A stretch of DNA of 64,000 bases from Gymnogyps californianus (Eukaryota; Chordata; Aves; Accipitriformes; Cathartidae), in NCBI RefSeq assembly GCF_018139145.2, contig NC_059500.1, positions 17,856,101 through 17,920,100 of the forward strand, read 5' to 3'. The first letter of the stretch is position 1, and every line of letters starts with the position of its first letter. Below the pieces are notes generated by a model. The model searched no databases and was not told the origin of the DNA. It saw nothing but the letters and a program-made list of their open reading frames with translations. This document shows positions 35,601 through 48,113 of this stretch, piece after piece. The position numbers and the translations under genes are program-made.

Positions 35601-37240
35601 GAGGCAAGGTTGCAGTAATACCGTCCTAGTGGCAAAGTACAATAGATATAACTTTTACAGCCTTCTGTTGAAACTGCAGAGGGATACAACCAGGACCAAA
35701 AAGATGGGTTGCCTGGAGAGCCTCAGGCTTACAGCAAACCTTTCTAAGTGCACTGCCTGCACTCTGCACCTCTACAAGGAGCTGATAAGAGTAAGCAGGG
35801 AGTATTCGGTGATTGGTTTAAAAGTCACATGCCTATAGGTTTTTCACACCACAAGTGGGAAACTGGATGACTGCCTGATGGTGAGATATTTCTCTGATTA
35901 TTTATTCTTCCCCAAATGGCATTGGTTTCTTTTTCCCCTGAAAAAGATCTTCCTTATTCTGTGTACAGACTCATGCCTCACAAACATTAAGGACATTTCC
36001 ATGATGGAGTGTGATTTCAAATAAATCTACATGGGAATTTTCATAAAAATTAGATTCATTCATGCTCCACCTACCTGCCCTGTAAATGAATAGAAGAACT
36101 TACTTAAAAGAAGAAATCCAGTGCCCATGATTCAAAAAAGTCTAATTGGTCCATTCCACCCTAAAGACTTCAGAATAATTTGCATGATCAGTGTTAGGGA
36201 GAGAATTTCTAATATGAAAATATTGGGAATGAATGTCTGCATTTCAGCTTAGTCTTTACAAACAAGGCAAGGAGACTTTTAGCCCCTTTGCACTGAAATA
36301 ATAGTTTCACATCTCATGCAGAGATGTGAAAATGTAAGCGTCATGGTTTGGATACGTCAAAGGTAAGGCAGCTACTGAGAGTGCTATTGGCAGGGTATCT
36401 CTGCTAGTGAGGATGACGCAAGAATGATGCCGGGAATGAAATTTTTAATGGACTAAGCCTAACTCCACCTTTTGTTAAGCACATAGGCCCTTTTTTGGCT
36501 CTGACACACATCCCACAAATTCAGTGAGATTTATGTCATGCAGACTTTTTAATAATCCTATCCCTAATGACTACCGGAAACAAGAATTCAATGAAAAACA
36601 GGAATTAGACACACTCTGGAATGCACAAGAAAGGAGAAGAGTTTATGACTTAAGTGTAAAAGAGTCTGAAGCTATTTATTAAATAGGGACCTCTTTACAA
36701 TCCCAGACTCCTATCTATATTGAGTCCATGCTAGTGGGACTCTGTGATGGTCACACACTTATTCATGTCTTCACTGCCACTATCCTTTAGTTCAGTTGAG
36801 ATTCACTCAGACTATTGCCTGTTTTCTAAAACTGCCAGTAACATATAATTCTCTTAAAATAGTGTAATTTTATGTGGAAGAAGCCTGTGGTTGCACATAC
36901 TGAAATGGCAGAATTTCTGTCATGTCTTAAGGGAGGAAGTGGGGGTGGGGGGAGGAGAGAAGAGAAAGTAAATGCCCTTCTAAAAAATAACAGGCACTGT
37001 GAAAGTCATTACTAACTTCCTCTTCCCACCAAAGCTCCATTTCTCTTCCTTTCTTTTCTGAACAGCGAAAACTTAAACATTTGCAGAAAGCCTAACAAGT
37101 CATAGTTACTGATCAAGAAAGTTACTGGATTAGGACTCAGTACACTCTTAGTTACATTTTTTTTCCTTACAAAAAATGCCTTTTGTGAGTTTAATAGACT
37201 TTTATATCTACGTATATGATTTGTAATGTTTATCATTTAA
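32609..37240. other. AT-rich unique noncoding DNA
   Basis: No gene recognised. The 33480-34560 part is especially AT-rich and CpG-free. 35210-35840 is less AT-rich and has small frames on both strands with no known similarity. A perfect hairpin at 36305-36331 is listed separately. A purine tract with guanine runs at 36931-36956 falls short of four clean G3 runs. Confidence 0.55.
36305..36331. repeat. Perfect 11-bp inverted repeat, 5-nt loop
   Basis: TTTCACATCTC (36305-36315) and GAGATGTGAAA (36321-36331) are exact reverse complements around ATGCA. The stem is too short for a pre-miRNA. It is not part of a recognised element. Confidence 0.9.
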
Positions 37241-38453
37241 GACTGTGGTGACTGCATCAGTGGACAAAGGAAGAGCTATGGATGTCATCTATCTAGACTT
37301 CTTTAAGGCCTTTGACATGGTCCCCCACAGCATTCTTACTGATAAATTGGTGAGACATGGGTTTGATGGATGGACTATTAGATGGATAAGGAATTGGCTG
37401 AATGGCCACATCCAAAGAGTTACAGTCAATGGCTCAATTTCCAACTGGAAACCAGTAATGAGTGGTGTCCCTCAAGGGTCCGTACTGGGACAAATGCTTT
37501 TTAATATCTTAATCAACAACATAGACAGTGGGATTGAGTACACTCTCAGCAAGTTTGCAGACAACACCAAGCTGAGTGGTGCAGTTGATTCTCTTGAGGG
37601 AAGAGATGCCATCCAGAGGGACCTTGACAGGCTTGAGGAGTGGGCCCATGTGAACCTTACGAAGTTTAACATGGCCAAGTGCAAGGTCCTGTACTTGGGT
37701 CAGGGCAATCCCCAGTATCAATACAGGCTGGGGGATGAAGGGATTGAAAGCAGCCCTGCGGAGAAGGACTTGGGGGTACTGGTGGATGAAAAGCTGGACA
37801 TGAGCTGGCAATGTGCGCTCGCAGCTCAGAAAGCCAGCTGTATCCTGGGCTGCATCAAAAGAAGCGTGGCCAGCAGGTCAAGGGAGGTGATCCTGCCCCT
37901 CTACTCTGCTCTGGTGAGACCCCACCTGGAGTACTGCGTCTGGCTCTGGACTCCTCAGCACAAGAAAGACATGGACCTGTTGGAGCGGGTCCAGAGGAGG
38001 GCCACAAAAACAGTCCAAGGGTGTGAAACACCTCTCCTATGAAGAAAGGTTGAGGGAGTTGGGGTTGTTCGGTCTGGAGAAGAAAAGGCTTCAGGGAGAC
38101 TTTATGGTGGCCTTTCAATATATAAAGGGAGCTTATAAGAAAGATGGAGAGAGACTTTTGATTAGGGCGTGTAGTGACAAGACAAGGAGCAACGGTTTTA
38201 AGCTGAAAGAGGGAAGATTTTTATTGAAGATAAGGAATAGATTTTTTTAGGATGAGGGTGGTGAGACACTGGAACATGTTGCCCACAGAAGTTGTGGATG
38301 TCTTATCAACTGGAAGTGTTCAAAGTCAGGTTGGATGGGGCTTTGAACAATGCGATCTAATGACAGATGTCCCTGCCCATGGCAGAGGGGTGGACTAGAT
38401 GATCTTTAAAGGTCTCTTCCAACCTAAACCATTCCATGATTCTATGATTATAT
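37241..38453 (+). mobile_element. 5'-truncated CR1 LINE, 3' 1.2 kb
   Basis: The element begins abruptly inside the reverse transcriptase at [20 protein letters not shown] and runs to a CR1 tail, CCATGATTCTATGATTATATA, ending about 38453. The 5' truncation is typical of incomplete target-primed reverse transcription. It is in the same orientation as the long copy and is colinear with it at a constant offset of 5853 bp over the shared reverse transcriptase region. Nucleotide identity between the two is uneven; see the findings. Confidence 0.9.
37245..38350 (+). pseudogene. CR1 ORF2 C-terminal fragment (reverse transcriptase palm and thumb)
   Basis: A 265-codon open stretch (37245-38042) carries [29 protein letters not shown] and the catalytic position [10 protein letters not shown], where the second Asp of FADD is Asn (codon 37563-37565). 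It then reads the conserved thumb region up to [12 protein letters not shown] frameshift near 38015 moves the rest into another frame, starting [21 protein letters not shown] further one-base change in a T run near 38241-38248 ends that frame early. The upstream endonuclease and finger domains are absent. The long open frame reflects recent insertion rather than selection. Confidence 0.85.
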
Positions 38454-39147
38454 AGGCACTCCTTATTTAAAGAGCTATATTCTGGTTTTGCAAAAACCTC
38501 CAGAAAGAGAAAAAAAAAGGTGAAGGTATTTAGACAGATGTGACTGTTAAACAAGCTGACTAATCCATCTCAATATTTGAAGTGGTAAGCAGAATCAAGT
38601 TTACAAAACCTGAATTTTCACCTATTTCTCAGAATCACAATGAAATATGCTGATTACACAGCTTTTCCAAGTCTCTCAACCTTCTTAACAATTCCTTAAA
38701 TATCAAATATTGTCAGTCCAGTTCCAAACAGAGAGTGATAAACATTATAATTTCATAAAAATTAAAAAAAAAGTTTCCCATTAACAAGATTGTTTAAAAA
38801 AAAAAAGAAAATATTCCCCCAAATATTTCAGAATTTAAAGTAAAAATATTCTAAACCTCTAGCATTTGTAAAGCAATCATTTGTTTCTTTGGGGCCTGCC
38901 ATGATTTTGGAACTCTTGGGACTGACAATTCAGTACAGGGAAATTTTCATCACAAAACTATTGGGACAGCTGTTAAAAACTCTCCAGATTCCAGAGATAA
39001 ATGTAGAATTTGTATTTTCACCAGAATTTCTGAAAAAGATAAAATACAGATGCAAATTACAGAAAGTATTTATTATTTATTAGAGCAAATATACAGATAC
39101 ATTTGCTGGGTATTAGAAATTGGTAAGTGAATTTAATAATCACTTGC
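38454..39147. other. Unique noncoding spacer between CR1 and LTR
   Basis: AT-rich sequence with two A-rich runs (about 38764-38772 and 38797-38806). A short frame at 38889-39083 shows no known similarity. Nothing else is recognised. Confidence 0.6.
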
Positions 39148-39152
39148 AGCCT

Positions 39153-39756
39153 TGACGTGGTTTAACCCCAGCCAGCAACTAAGCACCACGCAGCCGCTTC
39201 CCCTTCCCCCCTCCCAGTGGGGTGAGGAGGAGGAAAGCAAAAAAAAAGTAAAACTCGTGGGTTGAGATAAGAACAGTTTAATAACTAAAGTAAAATATAA
39301 TACTAACAATAGTAATAGTGAAATATAATAATAATAATAGTAATGAAAAGGAATACAACAAAAAAAGGAAGGGGGGGGGAGAAAAAAAAACCAGTGATGC
39401 ACAATGCAATTGCTCACCACCCGCTGACCGATGCCCAGTTAGTTCCCAAGCCGCAATCCGTGCCTCCCGGCCAACTCCCCCCTGTTTATATTCTGAGCAT
39501 GATGTTCCATGGTATGGAATAGCCCTTTGGCTAGTTCAGGTCAGCTGCCCCGGCTCTGCTCCCTCCCAGCTTCTTGCACACCTGCTTGCTGGCAGAGCAT
39601 GGGAAACTGAAAAGTCCTTGGCTGAAGATAAGTGCTACTTAGCAACAACTAAAACATCAGAGTGTTATCAACATCATTCTCACACTAAATCCAAAACACA
39701 GCACTGTACCAGCTACTAAGAAGAGAGTTAACTCTGTCCCAGCTGAAACCAGGACA
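39153..39756 (-). mobile_element. Solo LTR of the same avian endogenous retrovirus family, minus strand
   Basis: A 604-bp unit, read on the minus strand from TGTCCTGGTTTCAGCTGGGA at 39756 to the CA end at 39153. It is flanked by the perfect 5-bp duplication AGCCT (39148-39152 and 39757-39761). It matches the LTR at 26406-26989 throughout: the GCATCGGTC-GCGGGTGGTGAGC block, the CATCATGCTCAG block before the TATA-like TTTATATT (39485-39492, plus-strand view), and an ATTAAA signal (39277-39282). A G9 run and A-rich tracts are internal low-complexity additions. No internal retroviral sequence adjoins it. The 133-codon frame at 39318-39719 crosses the LTR and is incidental. Confidence 0.9.
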
Positions 39757-39761
39757 AGCCT
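39757..39761. repeat. Target-site duplication AGCCT, right copy
   Basis: AGCCT directly outside the LTR end is repeated exactly at 39148-39152. The intact pair shows the solo LTR sits in its original insertion site. Confidence 0.85.
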
Positions 39762-40565
39762 GTATGAAGAACCCATCAAAGAATGGGTGGCAGCATTAGC
39801 AGGCTGTGAAGGTTCATTTCAGAAATGTACCCAATCCAGAAACAAATGTATATGTGACTCAATCTTAAGTTTTTCTTTGCACTGAACTGTTTACTAAGAT
39901 CTGGGAATTTTCTTTTCCAGTTTAATTGGTAAACTTTTTACTAAATGGTTTGTAGGCCACCACTTTCAGAGTATCTTTTCTCTCTTTCTGGGCCCTGAAC
40001 TCTTATCTAACTTCCTAACTAATGATCTGCAATTAAGTTTTTGCATTACATTATCTAAAGTAAATGGGAAATTATCTTTAATTATTTTTTTAAAATAAAG
40101 ATCCGTCTATCTAGTTTTGATCTAGTTCATGCACTATAAACACATTTAAAATTATTTTGCTATCTTTTTTTTTGACTTCTTGGGTTAGTTTGTAGTCACA
40201 CCAGTTTACATCACAACTGCAGGTTTTTCATAAATGATGATAAGTATTACTTAAAACATAAATTGTCACAGGATCTTAACATTCATACAATTAATAAATG
40301 TTCTTAGTTTGTACTTTGGTAAAGTCTAATCGTGACAACAGACTTCATAGTGATTCCTTTAGATACCTCTGTTTATAGGGCTACAGGTAGTTATTGCAGT
40401 GTATACGCTGAACTGATGGGATACACTTAAGGGCTTGCCAAATTTGTCTCAGTATTCACTACTTAACCACTAAATAACCTTATCATTTAAGTCCAAACAC
40501 TTTTAACCTCTGTACATATTCATATATGATGAAGATACATACTTCTTCTGTTACATTTAGCTTCG
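39762..40565. other. Unique noncoding DNA
   Basis: AT-rich sequence with no recognised gene, repeat end or RNA gene. Confidence 0.6.
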
Positions 40566-40665
40566 CATAGAATCATATAATTTAGGAACAGAAGGAACTT
40601 TTAGGTCCAACATGACCTCCTCTGCATTGCTGGCCACAGCCCTCCTTCCAGTAACTCTGGAAACA
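40566..40665 (-). mobile_element. Ancient CR1 3' end fragment, minus strand
   Basis: The plus strand reads CATAGAATCATATAATTTAG, then AGAAGGAACTTTTAGGTCCA and ATGACCTCCTCTGCATTG. This is the reverse-complement order of an old CR1 3' end: tail octamers, then the GGTCCCTTC-type block, then a CAGGAGGTCA-type block. Divergence is high. It belongs to an older CR1 lineage than the 28-38 kb copies. The inner boundary is uncertain. Confidence 0.5.
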
Positions 40666-43600
40666 AGTTATTGGTGACTAAATCTGCAAGAAAGATATCT
40701 AAAGAGAAACCGAGCATATGATAAAAAATTGCATATATACACTGGTAAAAGATGTATTTCCTAACCTTTATTTCCAGGTTAATATTTCTACCAACAATTT
40801 CCAAATACTGGATTTTGTTTCTCTCCATTATGAGACTTGCTCAATTACATTCAAAATCATGTAATCTCAGAACATTTTTTCTTGTTTTTTTAAAGAACCT
40901 TCTTTAAAGATTAGATGTCACTACAGCCTTCTGAAAGGCTCTCCTGGAGTGAAATTCCCAAGGTAACAGTCTAATTCAAATCCATAAGAAACTGAAAACT
41001 GGAGTAAAACAAAGTAAATCTGTCAGTCAATCTGAGATTCTGAAACAAGCAGATTATTATTTAGTTTCAATGAATAAAATTTTTTTGTTAAAATTTAGGA
41101 AAAAAATATATATGCTCTTCATTTTTCACACAAACTACCACAGTCCTAAATTTCAATTCATTCCTACACATATGAGACACTTTCAGGTTTGTTGGTGGGT
41201 GATATACTCCCTTGTTATTATACCAAACTATTCTCTCACCAGCCTCAAAATGAGATTTGCTTCTAAACCCACTATGAAGTCTAGTTCCTGTTTTCCTGCT
41301 CAGCTATTTTATCTCCCAGTGAAACTGAGGGCAAATTTGCTATCTGAAGCCATTCACACAGCAGTACCAGACAATCTATTGGAACACATCCTTCTGAGAT
41401 GCTAATTAAGGTTTCTAAAATGCACTGTCTTTGCCTGAAGGTGTTACACGAATATTTACATCAATGCTACATCTACTTTTCCTCAAATTTAAAAGGATGC
41501 AACTATTAAAATGTATATATTTCTCTGCTTAGTAGAATTCCACATGGAACCTGCTAAGAATTTGAGAGGTAAAAATCAACCTGATGCCGGCTTCCTAACT
41601 ATAAAGAGCCAAGTCAGCTGTTCCCACAAAATGCAAACATTTAAAAAATTGAAAGAATATTTATTTCTAGAATTGTTTATAGCTCTACAACTAAATAAGC
41701 TTGCAATTTTAAAAAAGAATCCCAATCCTTAATATTTGTTTGATATTTAGAAACAAGAAAGAGAGTCCTAAGTAATCAAAATTTTAAATTAGCCTAGTAA
41801 GAAGAGATTCTTTCCCTCATGACATTTCTTTTGGACTTTCTGAATAAAACTCAAGACAGAGATCACTGTAGGCAGCAACACTACCAAAATGGCTATCAAG
41901 GTGTTATTGCAAGGAACAGCTATTTGAGAATGACTTCTTTAATCCAACTGATCAGAATAAATTAAAGGGAACACACTGCATTGTAGCTAACTGTCAAAAA
42001 GGTTCAGTCATGCCATGCTATAGCAGTAGTGGTGGTTCACGTTAGCTAACATACACTGGAAAGTATTTCAAGGACAGAAGTCTCATACTGCCTTTAAAAC
42101 ACATACCCTACTCCTTAGCTTACCACTCTCTGCAAATAATGAGTGTTATTACAAGTCGATGCCATTCAGACTGTTCCTTGAACCACTTTTTCACTTTCAG
42201 TTAAAACTTGTTAAGTGCAAAATTTGAAATCGATTAAACTGCAGTCAATATTTCATTTCAAAACCAGTACAATTGCGTGGCTGTACATTACAGAGTGAGT
42301 TGTTTAGTGAAGCCTATAATATGAGGGATGTTGTGTTGTTTAAAGAGAATTCTGAGCCACAGTTTAAAACTACATGAGTCTTTATAATAAAGAAGTGTCA
42401 AATTAGTACATAACCAAGGGAGGAATTTGGGAGGGCAAGATAGGATCTGCAGTCTCTCTCAGTCGCGCTGTTATCATTGACTGTCACATCAACTGCTCCA
42501 CACCTTTTGCAGACCATTTACTCTGTCCTGACAAGTTACATACCACGTAAGACAAAAGCACTGAATTAAAAAAGGGGCTCAAAACTGTCTTTGTAAGTGC
42601 CCACAATGGCCTTCCATGTGACTGTCACCCTAAAGGTTGCTATCTCTTGCACTGGACTGTATTTAGTCCCTGAAATTCCTCCCCTCCCATGTCAGGACAG
42701 AAAGTGAAAGGAGAATCCCACATACCCAACCTGGGCCTCTTGCAACCCAGGGACAACCTGGTGGGGCTTAGGGGCATCAGACTGAGTGAGACACGTAGGA
42801 GCATGCTGCAAGCAAGCACCATACCTCCCGCCTCCCTGCAGACTTTTCCATCCTCTGCTGAGCTCCTACGCATACATTGTAAACATGGCTGGGCCGAACT
42901 ACATGAAATTCTTCTGCTCGAGTTACTTTTGACTCTCTATTTTAAGCCTCTCAACTACTTCTCAACCAATATGTGACAAATTATTAAATTTGCTGCAGAA
43001 TCTGTCATCAAAGCCACCATTGCAATCTGATTTATATTTGATTTTGCCTAGGTGCAACCCATAAATACACAAGAAACTTTAATCTGTACTTCAGTCCTCA
43101 GTGAGAGTATGAAAATAGAACACTTTTTATTTTGAGAGCATCAAACACCATTTAAATGCCACCACCAGTAAAATCATGTGCTTGTCATCTCTGTTTCATA
43201 GTTGCTGCTCAGAAAGTCCACAACAACAGAACAGCTTGTTATTAGCACATCTGCAACACATATAATGTGTTGTTTTACCTGTTCAGAATTCCACTGGAGT
43301 TCACACACAGCTTGAAGAGAGGGACAAAAAGGTCTTTTTGTTTTGTCAGCTGCAATCAAGCAAGCAAACCAACCACCCCCCAAACCCAACAAATTCAAAC
43401 CAAAAAAATGCCCTGCCTCTGAATAAGGCAAACAATCTTTTAATTTCCTCAGAAAACACAGAGACTTTAGTTCTTGAAAAACAGGCATGGCATGAACAAT
43501 ATCTTGGAAATGTCTATTTGATTAATATATCTCACTTTGAGTGGCTTGAAAAAATGGTATTAAGGAAAGAATATGGAAAAAAGTTAAATTTTCACTCATT

Positions 43601-46600
43601 TCTTTGTAAGAAAACAATTACTTTCATTCATAGCCATCGCTACTGTAGTATTCTTCTGTTGGAAAAAAACTCATTGGGAATTAACTTTAGAAAAGCAATC
43701 AGATCCTGCTGGGCAGCTAAATGAATCAACCTGTCTAAACTATTTTTTTTACTAGAAATATATCTGCATTCCAGCATCTTGAAACTATTGTGAAAACACA
43801 CACACACAAAGTAAAATTAATCCCCAGGGGACTGTAATGGTTGCTGTTAATAATACTCATCTGAACTTAAGGCCTCAAGTGTTGAATATCTGTCAAATAA
43901 AGAAGAGAGACAGCCAGCAGGGAAAGGACAAAACAAGGGAAGCATTTTCAGCTTCAACAGGTACAAGTTGTAAATGGGAAATAGGTTGTTAGAAAAATAA
44001 ATTATTTCCTGCCCTCCTCTAATTTTTCACAATCTGTGTGGTACAGCCTTCACCATCGACACAATTGACATAGTCTTTGCATCTGCATTCACTTACCATG
44101 ACCTAGTGGGTAAACCAATCTCAGTTTCCCTAATAGCTTAATGCCAGAAGCACTTCACATAATGTAAAACATCTCAACCTCCCCAACCCTACCTCAAATT
44201 AAAAGGAAAAAAAACTGGTCAGGTAATGACTTGCCTAACAACAACAAAAAAGGTGGTTATGAAGCTCCTTCTTGTTCCTAAACTTCTGTTTAAAATAACA
44301 GCAAGCCTAGCTCCAAAGCTACCCTCTAAGGAACATCTGCAGGAAAGCTCATTTCTCCCCAGTGCATCATAATTTCTGCAGTAAAATTACATTTAACAAT
44401 AAATCCTACCACTGCTGCAGCATGCTCGTGTCCTGGAATGTTTCTGTGTTGTCACTGAAATTAATGAAATCTTAAAATCTTAAAATATGCCAAGCATAAA
44501 ATAAAGCTATGTTTCATACCTGGCATGCTGTTAACAGAACTGACCCACTGCAAAACCGACTGTTTTCACCAGCTGGCGTATGTTTTGTTTGCCATGGGAC
44601 GATGACACTGCAGGTGAAGTAAAGGACTGAGCTCTTTTAGCTTCCCCAGCCAGCACATGGGCAAACGAGACACCTGAACAGGGGTAAAAGGCATGCACAT
44701 GTAGTTAGCTTGCGTGACTTATTGGGATGATGACAGAAAGCTGGAAATTATCATTGTATATGTCAATACACTTGCTCTATATTATGTGGGTAGGAAGCAA
44801 CCTATTAAACCACAGAGGAAATATGATTCTCAAAATCCTTTGCCATATCCTTTCGCAGAGGTACCACCTGAGTCCGAAATAGATCTTCAGCTTTCTTTTT
44901 TTCATTATGGACAATACACATGCCCCCAGTTGTTTATGTGCTGAGGAAAACTAAATTTAGACACTGAAAACTGTGTGGTCCTTTAAGCAAAGTCCTTATT
45001 CCTTCCTTATTTATCTGTATAATGCATAGGAAAATAGACCCTAAATATTGCTGGCGCCTCTGGGTATTATTGCAGGTAAACAATAATGAGGTAATAATGA
45101 TAGTAAGGAAATTACTCTTAGAGAGAAGTGAGTGGGCAAGGCCTTTGTACTGCAAGTGCAAGTACTCAACAATCATATCCTACCCAGCAGAAAGACAGGG
45201 AAACAAGCTAATAATTTTTCTGCATTTCTTCTACTTTTTTTGTGAGTATATAATAAATTTTAAGCCTCTACATGTAGTTTCTCTATGTCAAAGAAAACCA
45301 AATTGCATTTTGCCTCCTCCATGGGAAAGTAATCTGGACTGACCACTACTAAGCACAGACCAGTTTCCCTGCCTGTCAGTTCAGCTGTTCCCTGGCAGAA
45401 TTAAGGCTCTGCCCTGTTCTTGCTCACTTGCAGTGAGAAGGTGACTGGGGTCAAGCCCTACATCCTCCGCAAACATGTATCCTATGAATTGTGATGGCTA
45501 CTTAGGGCAAAAAAAGCAGCTTGTGAGCAATTATTCCTGTACATGTCCATGCAAAACAAGATATAATCTTGGGTTGAGGTTTAAGACAGAGAACCAAGAT
45601 GAACAGTAACGTTTGTTCAGAAGGGAGGTCTTCTGCAGAAATACGATATGAACTATTGTCCATGAACTTTTGTATATTTGGATTGGAACAATCCAAAGCA
45701 ACTGTTTTTTTACAGCAAATCTGTAAACAGTAGTAACCTATTTTCCATCTCCTGCGTGTCATCGGATGACATAGACAGGAGCATACCTGTGCTGAAATCT
45801 GAACTAGTAAAAACCAGTAATTATTATTATGGTTTCTGACATAGCTCAGAAAGCTCTCAGGCAATCATGTGTTTGCATAAGCACACAAATCCTTTCCCCA
45901 TGCAGTTACAGCTTTCCTAAAAATAGGAATAAAGAATGCAGTGTGTCATTATTATGAACCCTGCAGATAACAAGTCTTAGCTGTAACAATGGTGGAATAT
46001 AGTCAGTAAAACTAACCAAGAATATGATCAGCATAAACTTATCAAGTTGCATGTCATAAAAAGTCACATGGGACAGCCAGGAATTGTGAGCTGAGACTTC
46101 TTACAGTGCATGTGCAATTTTTAACCATAAAGTGTGAATATACCACACAGCTCTGCTTATCTCAGAATGCTAATATACAGATGTGTTAAAAGGGAAAACA
46201 AAAAACTCCAACCTTCGTTTTCCATCGGTTGATCATTTTTTACAAACAAAAGAATACATAATATTTCAAAATCTGGATCAATGATATACTATAAGACACT
46301 AAGTATATCAGGCAGAAAAAAGCCTGCCTTGTTACCATATCTCTGGATGTAATTAAGGCTGTCATGGTCTGAATGAGTGTGTCTTGATCAAAGCTAAGCA
46401 AAACAACATCAGCTTTTTAAGCATGAAGAGATAGACACTTTATGAAATACAAAAAGACACGGGCTAAGAGATATTCTACGAGATGAAAATAGATTTTTTA
46501 TGAAGGCTAATTTTAACCTATTTTTACAATGAACTAGGTCACTTACTGCAAAAATGCAGAAGGTGAAATTCTTAGAATTTTTATAGTTGACATATAAAAA

Positions 46601-47819
46601 TTGATTTTAAAACAAGGAAAAACATCTTCCCAGTCTTCAGAAAACAGAAAAATATAGATCAAGTGCAGATTTTAACAGGCAAGAGAAGGAAAGAGAACTT
46701 TAACAATTTACATCACTGCAGGATTTCAGATATTTTTATGATGCTCAGTGAAGGCTGATACTGAAGTCTATTGCATGGAATGGAAAGCTAACACTGGGCT
46801 TTGGATCAAGTTCCCACGGAACACGTGATCCTCCAGAAATTTTGGGTTGTTGGATTTTTTAACGTTTGTCGTTTTTCAATATCCAGCATGGGTATAACAA
46901 TGTTGTCTGACCTCAACTGCACTGCAACACTCCATTAGATATTCTGCATATCTTTCACATATGAAAATTGTACAAGAAAAGCAAGAGAAAATCTTTCCCT
47001 TTTGGTTTAACCTGAAGTAAAATCTTTGGTACCTTGACAATAAAGTCTTTATATATTATCAGGTCAGTAAGGTAGAGCCATTTCTACATCTATGTTTCTG
47101 AATTTTGAGTAGTATCCTGATTCAATATCTCTAACAACTGTAATATAAACTGTTAACAATGTTAAGTACCTTTAACTCTGTGAATATACATTTTTCTGAT
47201 TTACTTCTGAGATGATTGCAGGCTTTCTTTTCATTTAAAGAGTTTCATGGAATGTTTAATTGCTTATTAAATCCTAACAGTACAAAGATTTCTTCTCCTC
47301 ATCAAAAATATTCCAGTTATGGCATGACAACTAAGCATAAACCTAACACACACTGTAACCACTGTAACTATACTTGTTCATTCAAAATATGTTGTTCCAC
47401 ACATTTTACCAGTTTTAACACCTAGTCTGTTTTTCAAAAACTTTGCATTAGAGTAGAGAGTGCCAGAGCAAGACAGCCTGTAAACCAGGCACCTCTTTGA
47501 TCCAGCACGGGCTCTGGACTGCAGGAAAACACAAACTGCCAAAGATGCATGGACCACATATCTATGCAACAGATGCATGGCCTGGGGAGGATTGGGAGGG
47601 TTTCATTGCCAGGTCCACCCTCATATCTAGGGCAGGCCTTCAAGCCAAGTGCTGGAGACAGGGTTTAATGAGAACAGCAGTGGAGGGAAACCATTAATTT
47701 TTCTCATTCCTTGTTGAGGGCCAATTGCACATGTTGCTATGTTTTTGATATAAAAGTATAATACTTACCAACACCACTTAACTCCCCTCAGAATTAATTT
47801 ACCAAATAAGCCCAGTTTT
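40666..47819. other. Unique noncoding DNA, no gene recognised
   Basis: Several frames of 104-128 codons occur (for example 43338-43724 plus and 45502-45864 minus), but none has a recognisable domain, a credible start context or exon-like borders. The 42640-42900 stretch is somewhat GC-richer. A short CA run lies near 43796-43807. I see no mobile element end. Confidence 0.55.
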
Positions 47820-48113
47820 ACTGGGGCAGCTCAGCAGATTACTGCACCCTTTGTTATCTTCTGCAGGTGGCCAGCTGGGCCAGCTGGCTCTCCAGGGGTG
47901 CTGGTGGGCTTGTGCTCCATCCTGTTTTTTCGGGGAGCCAGCTGGGAGGCCTCTGCAAATTCCCCGCGAGCACAGAGACCTGGCAGGAGTTTCCGCACAG
48001 GACCATGAGCGCTGCGTCACACCAGTCCCCAAAGGCTTTAAATTCTTCTACAGTCGGGAGCACCAACTGCTGTGGGATGCCAGCAGAGGTGAAAGCTTGC
48101 TGCAGTGAATAAA
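47820..48113 (+). other. GC-rich islet with exon-like outline (candidate terminal exon)
   Basis: A GC-rich patch inside AT-rich DNA. A polypyrimidine stretch followed by CTGCAG ends at 47866, a plausible splice acceptor. From 47867 a frame stays open for 81 codons, until a TAA inside the AATAAA at 48108-48113, so the outline fits a 3'-terminal exon with a polyadenylation signal. Frames are also open on other strands and phases, as expected of GC-rich sequence, so coding is doubtful. No domain is recognised. A lncRNA exon or an unclassified repeat would fit equally well. Confidence 0.25.

Noticed and set aside
36305..36331. microRNA precursor
   Set aside because: An 11-bp stem is far shorter than the roughly 30-bp stems of pre-miRNAs.
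36931..36956. G-quadruplex
   Set aside because: Only three clean runs of three or more guanines; weaker than the 11.7-kb tract.
37245..38042. 265-codon open frame as a functional gene
   Set aside because: It is the C-terminal reverse transcriptase of a 5'-truncated CR1, with an altered catalytic Asp and a downstream frameshift.
39318..39719. 133-codon frame with an Asn-rich start
   Set aside because: It lies inside the minus-strand LTR; the Asn run is the antisense of the (TTA)n microsatellite.
26406..39756. One provirus bounded by two LTRs
   Set aside because: The LTRs are in opposite orientation, have different target duplications, and enclose CR1 DNA with no gag or pol.
43338..43724. 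128-codon frame
   Set aside because: Low-complexity Asn/Pro/Gln start and no recognisable similarity.
45502..45864. 120-codon minus-strand frame
   Set aside because: No domain and no splice or promoter context; a chance frame fits.
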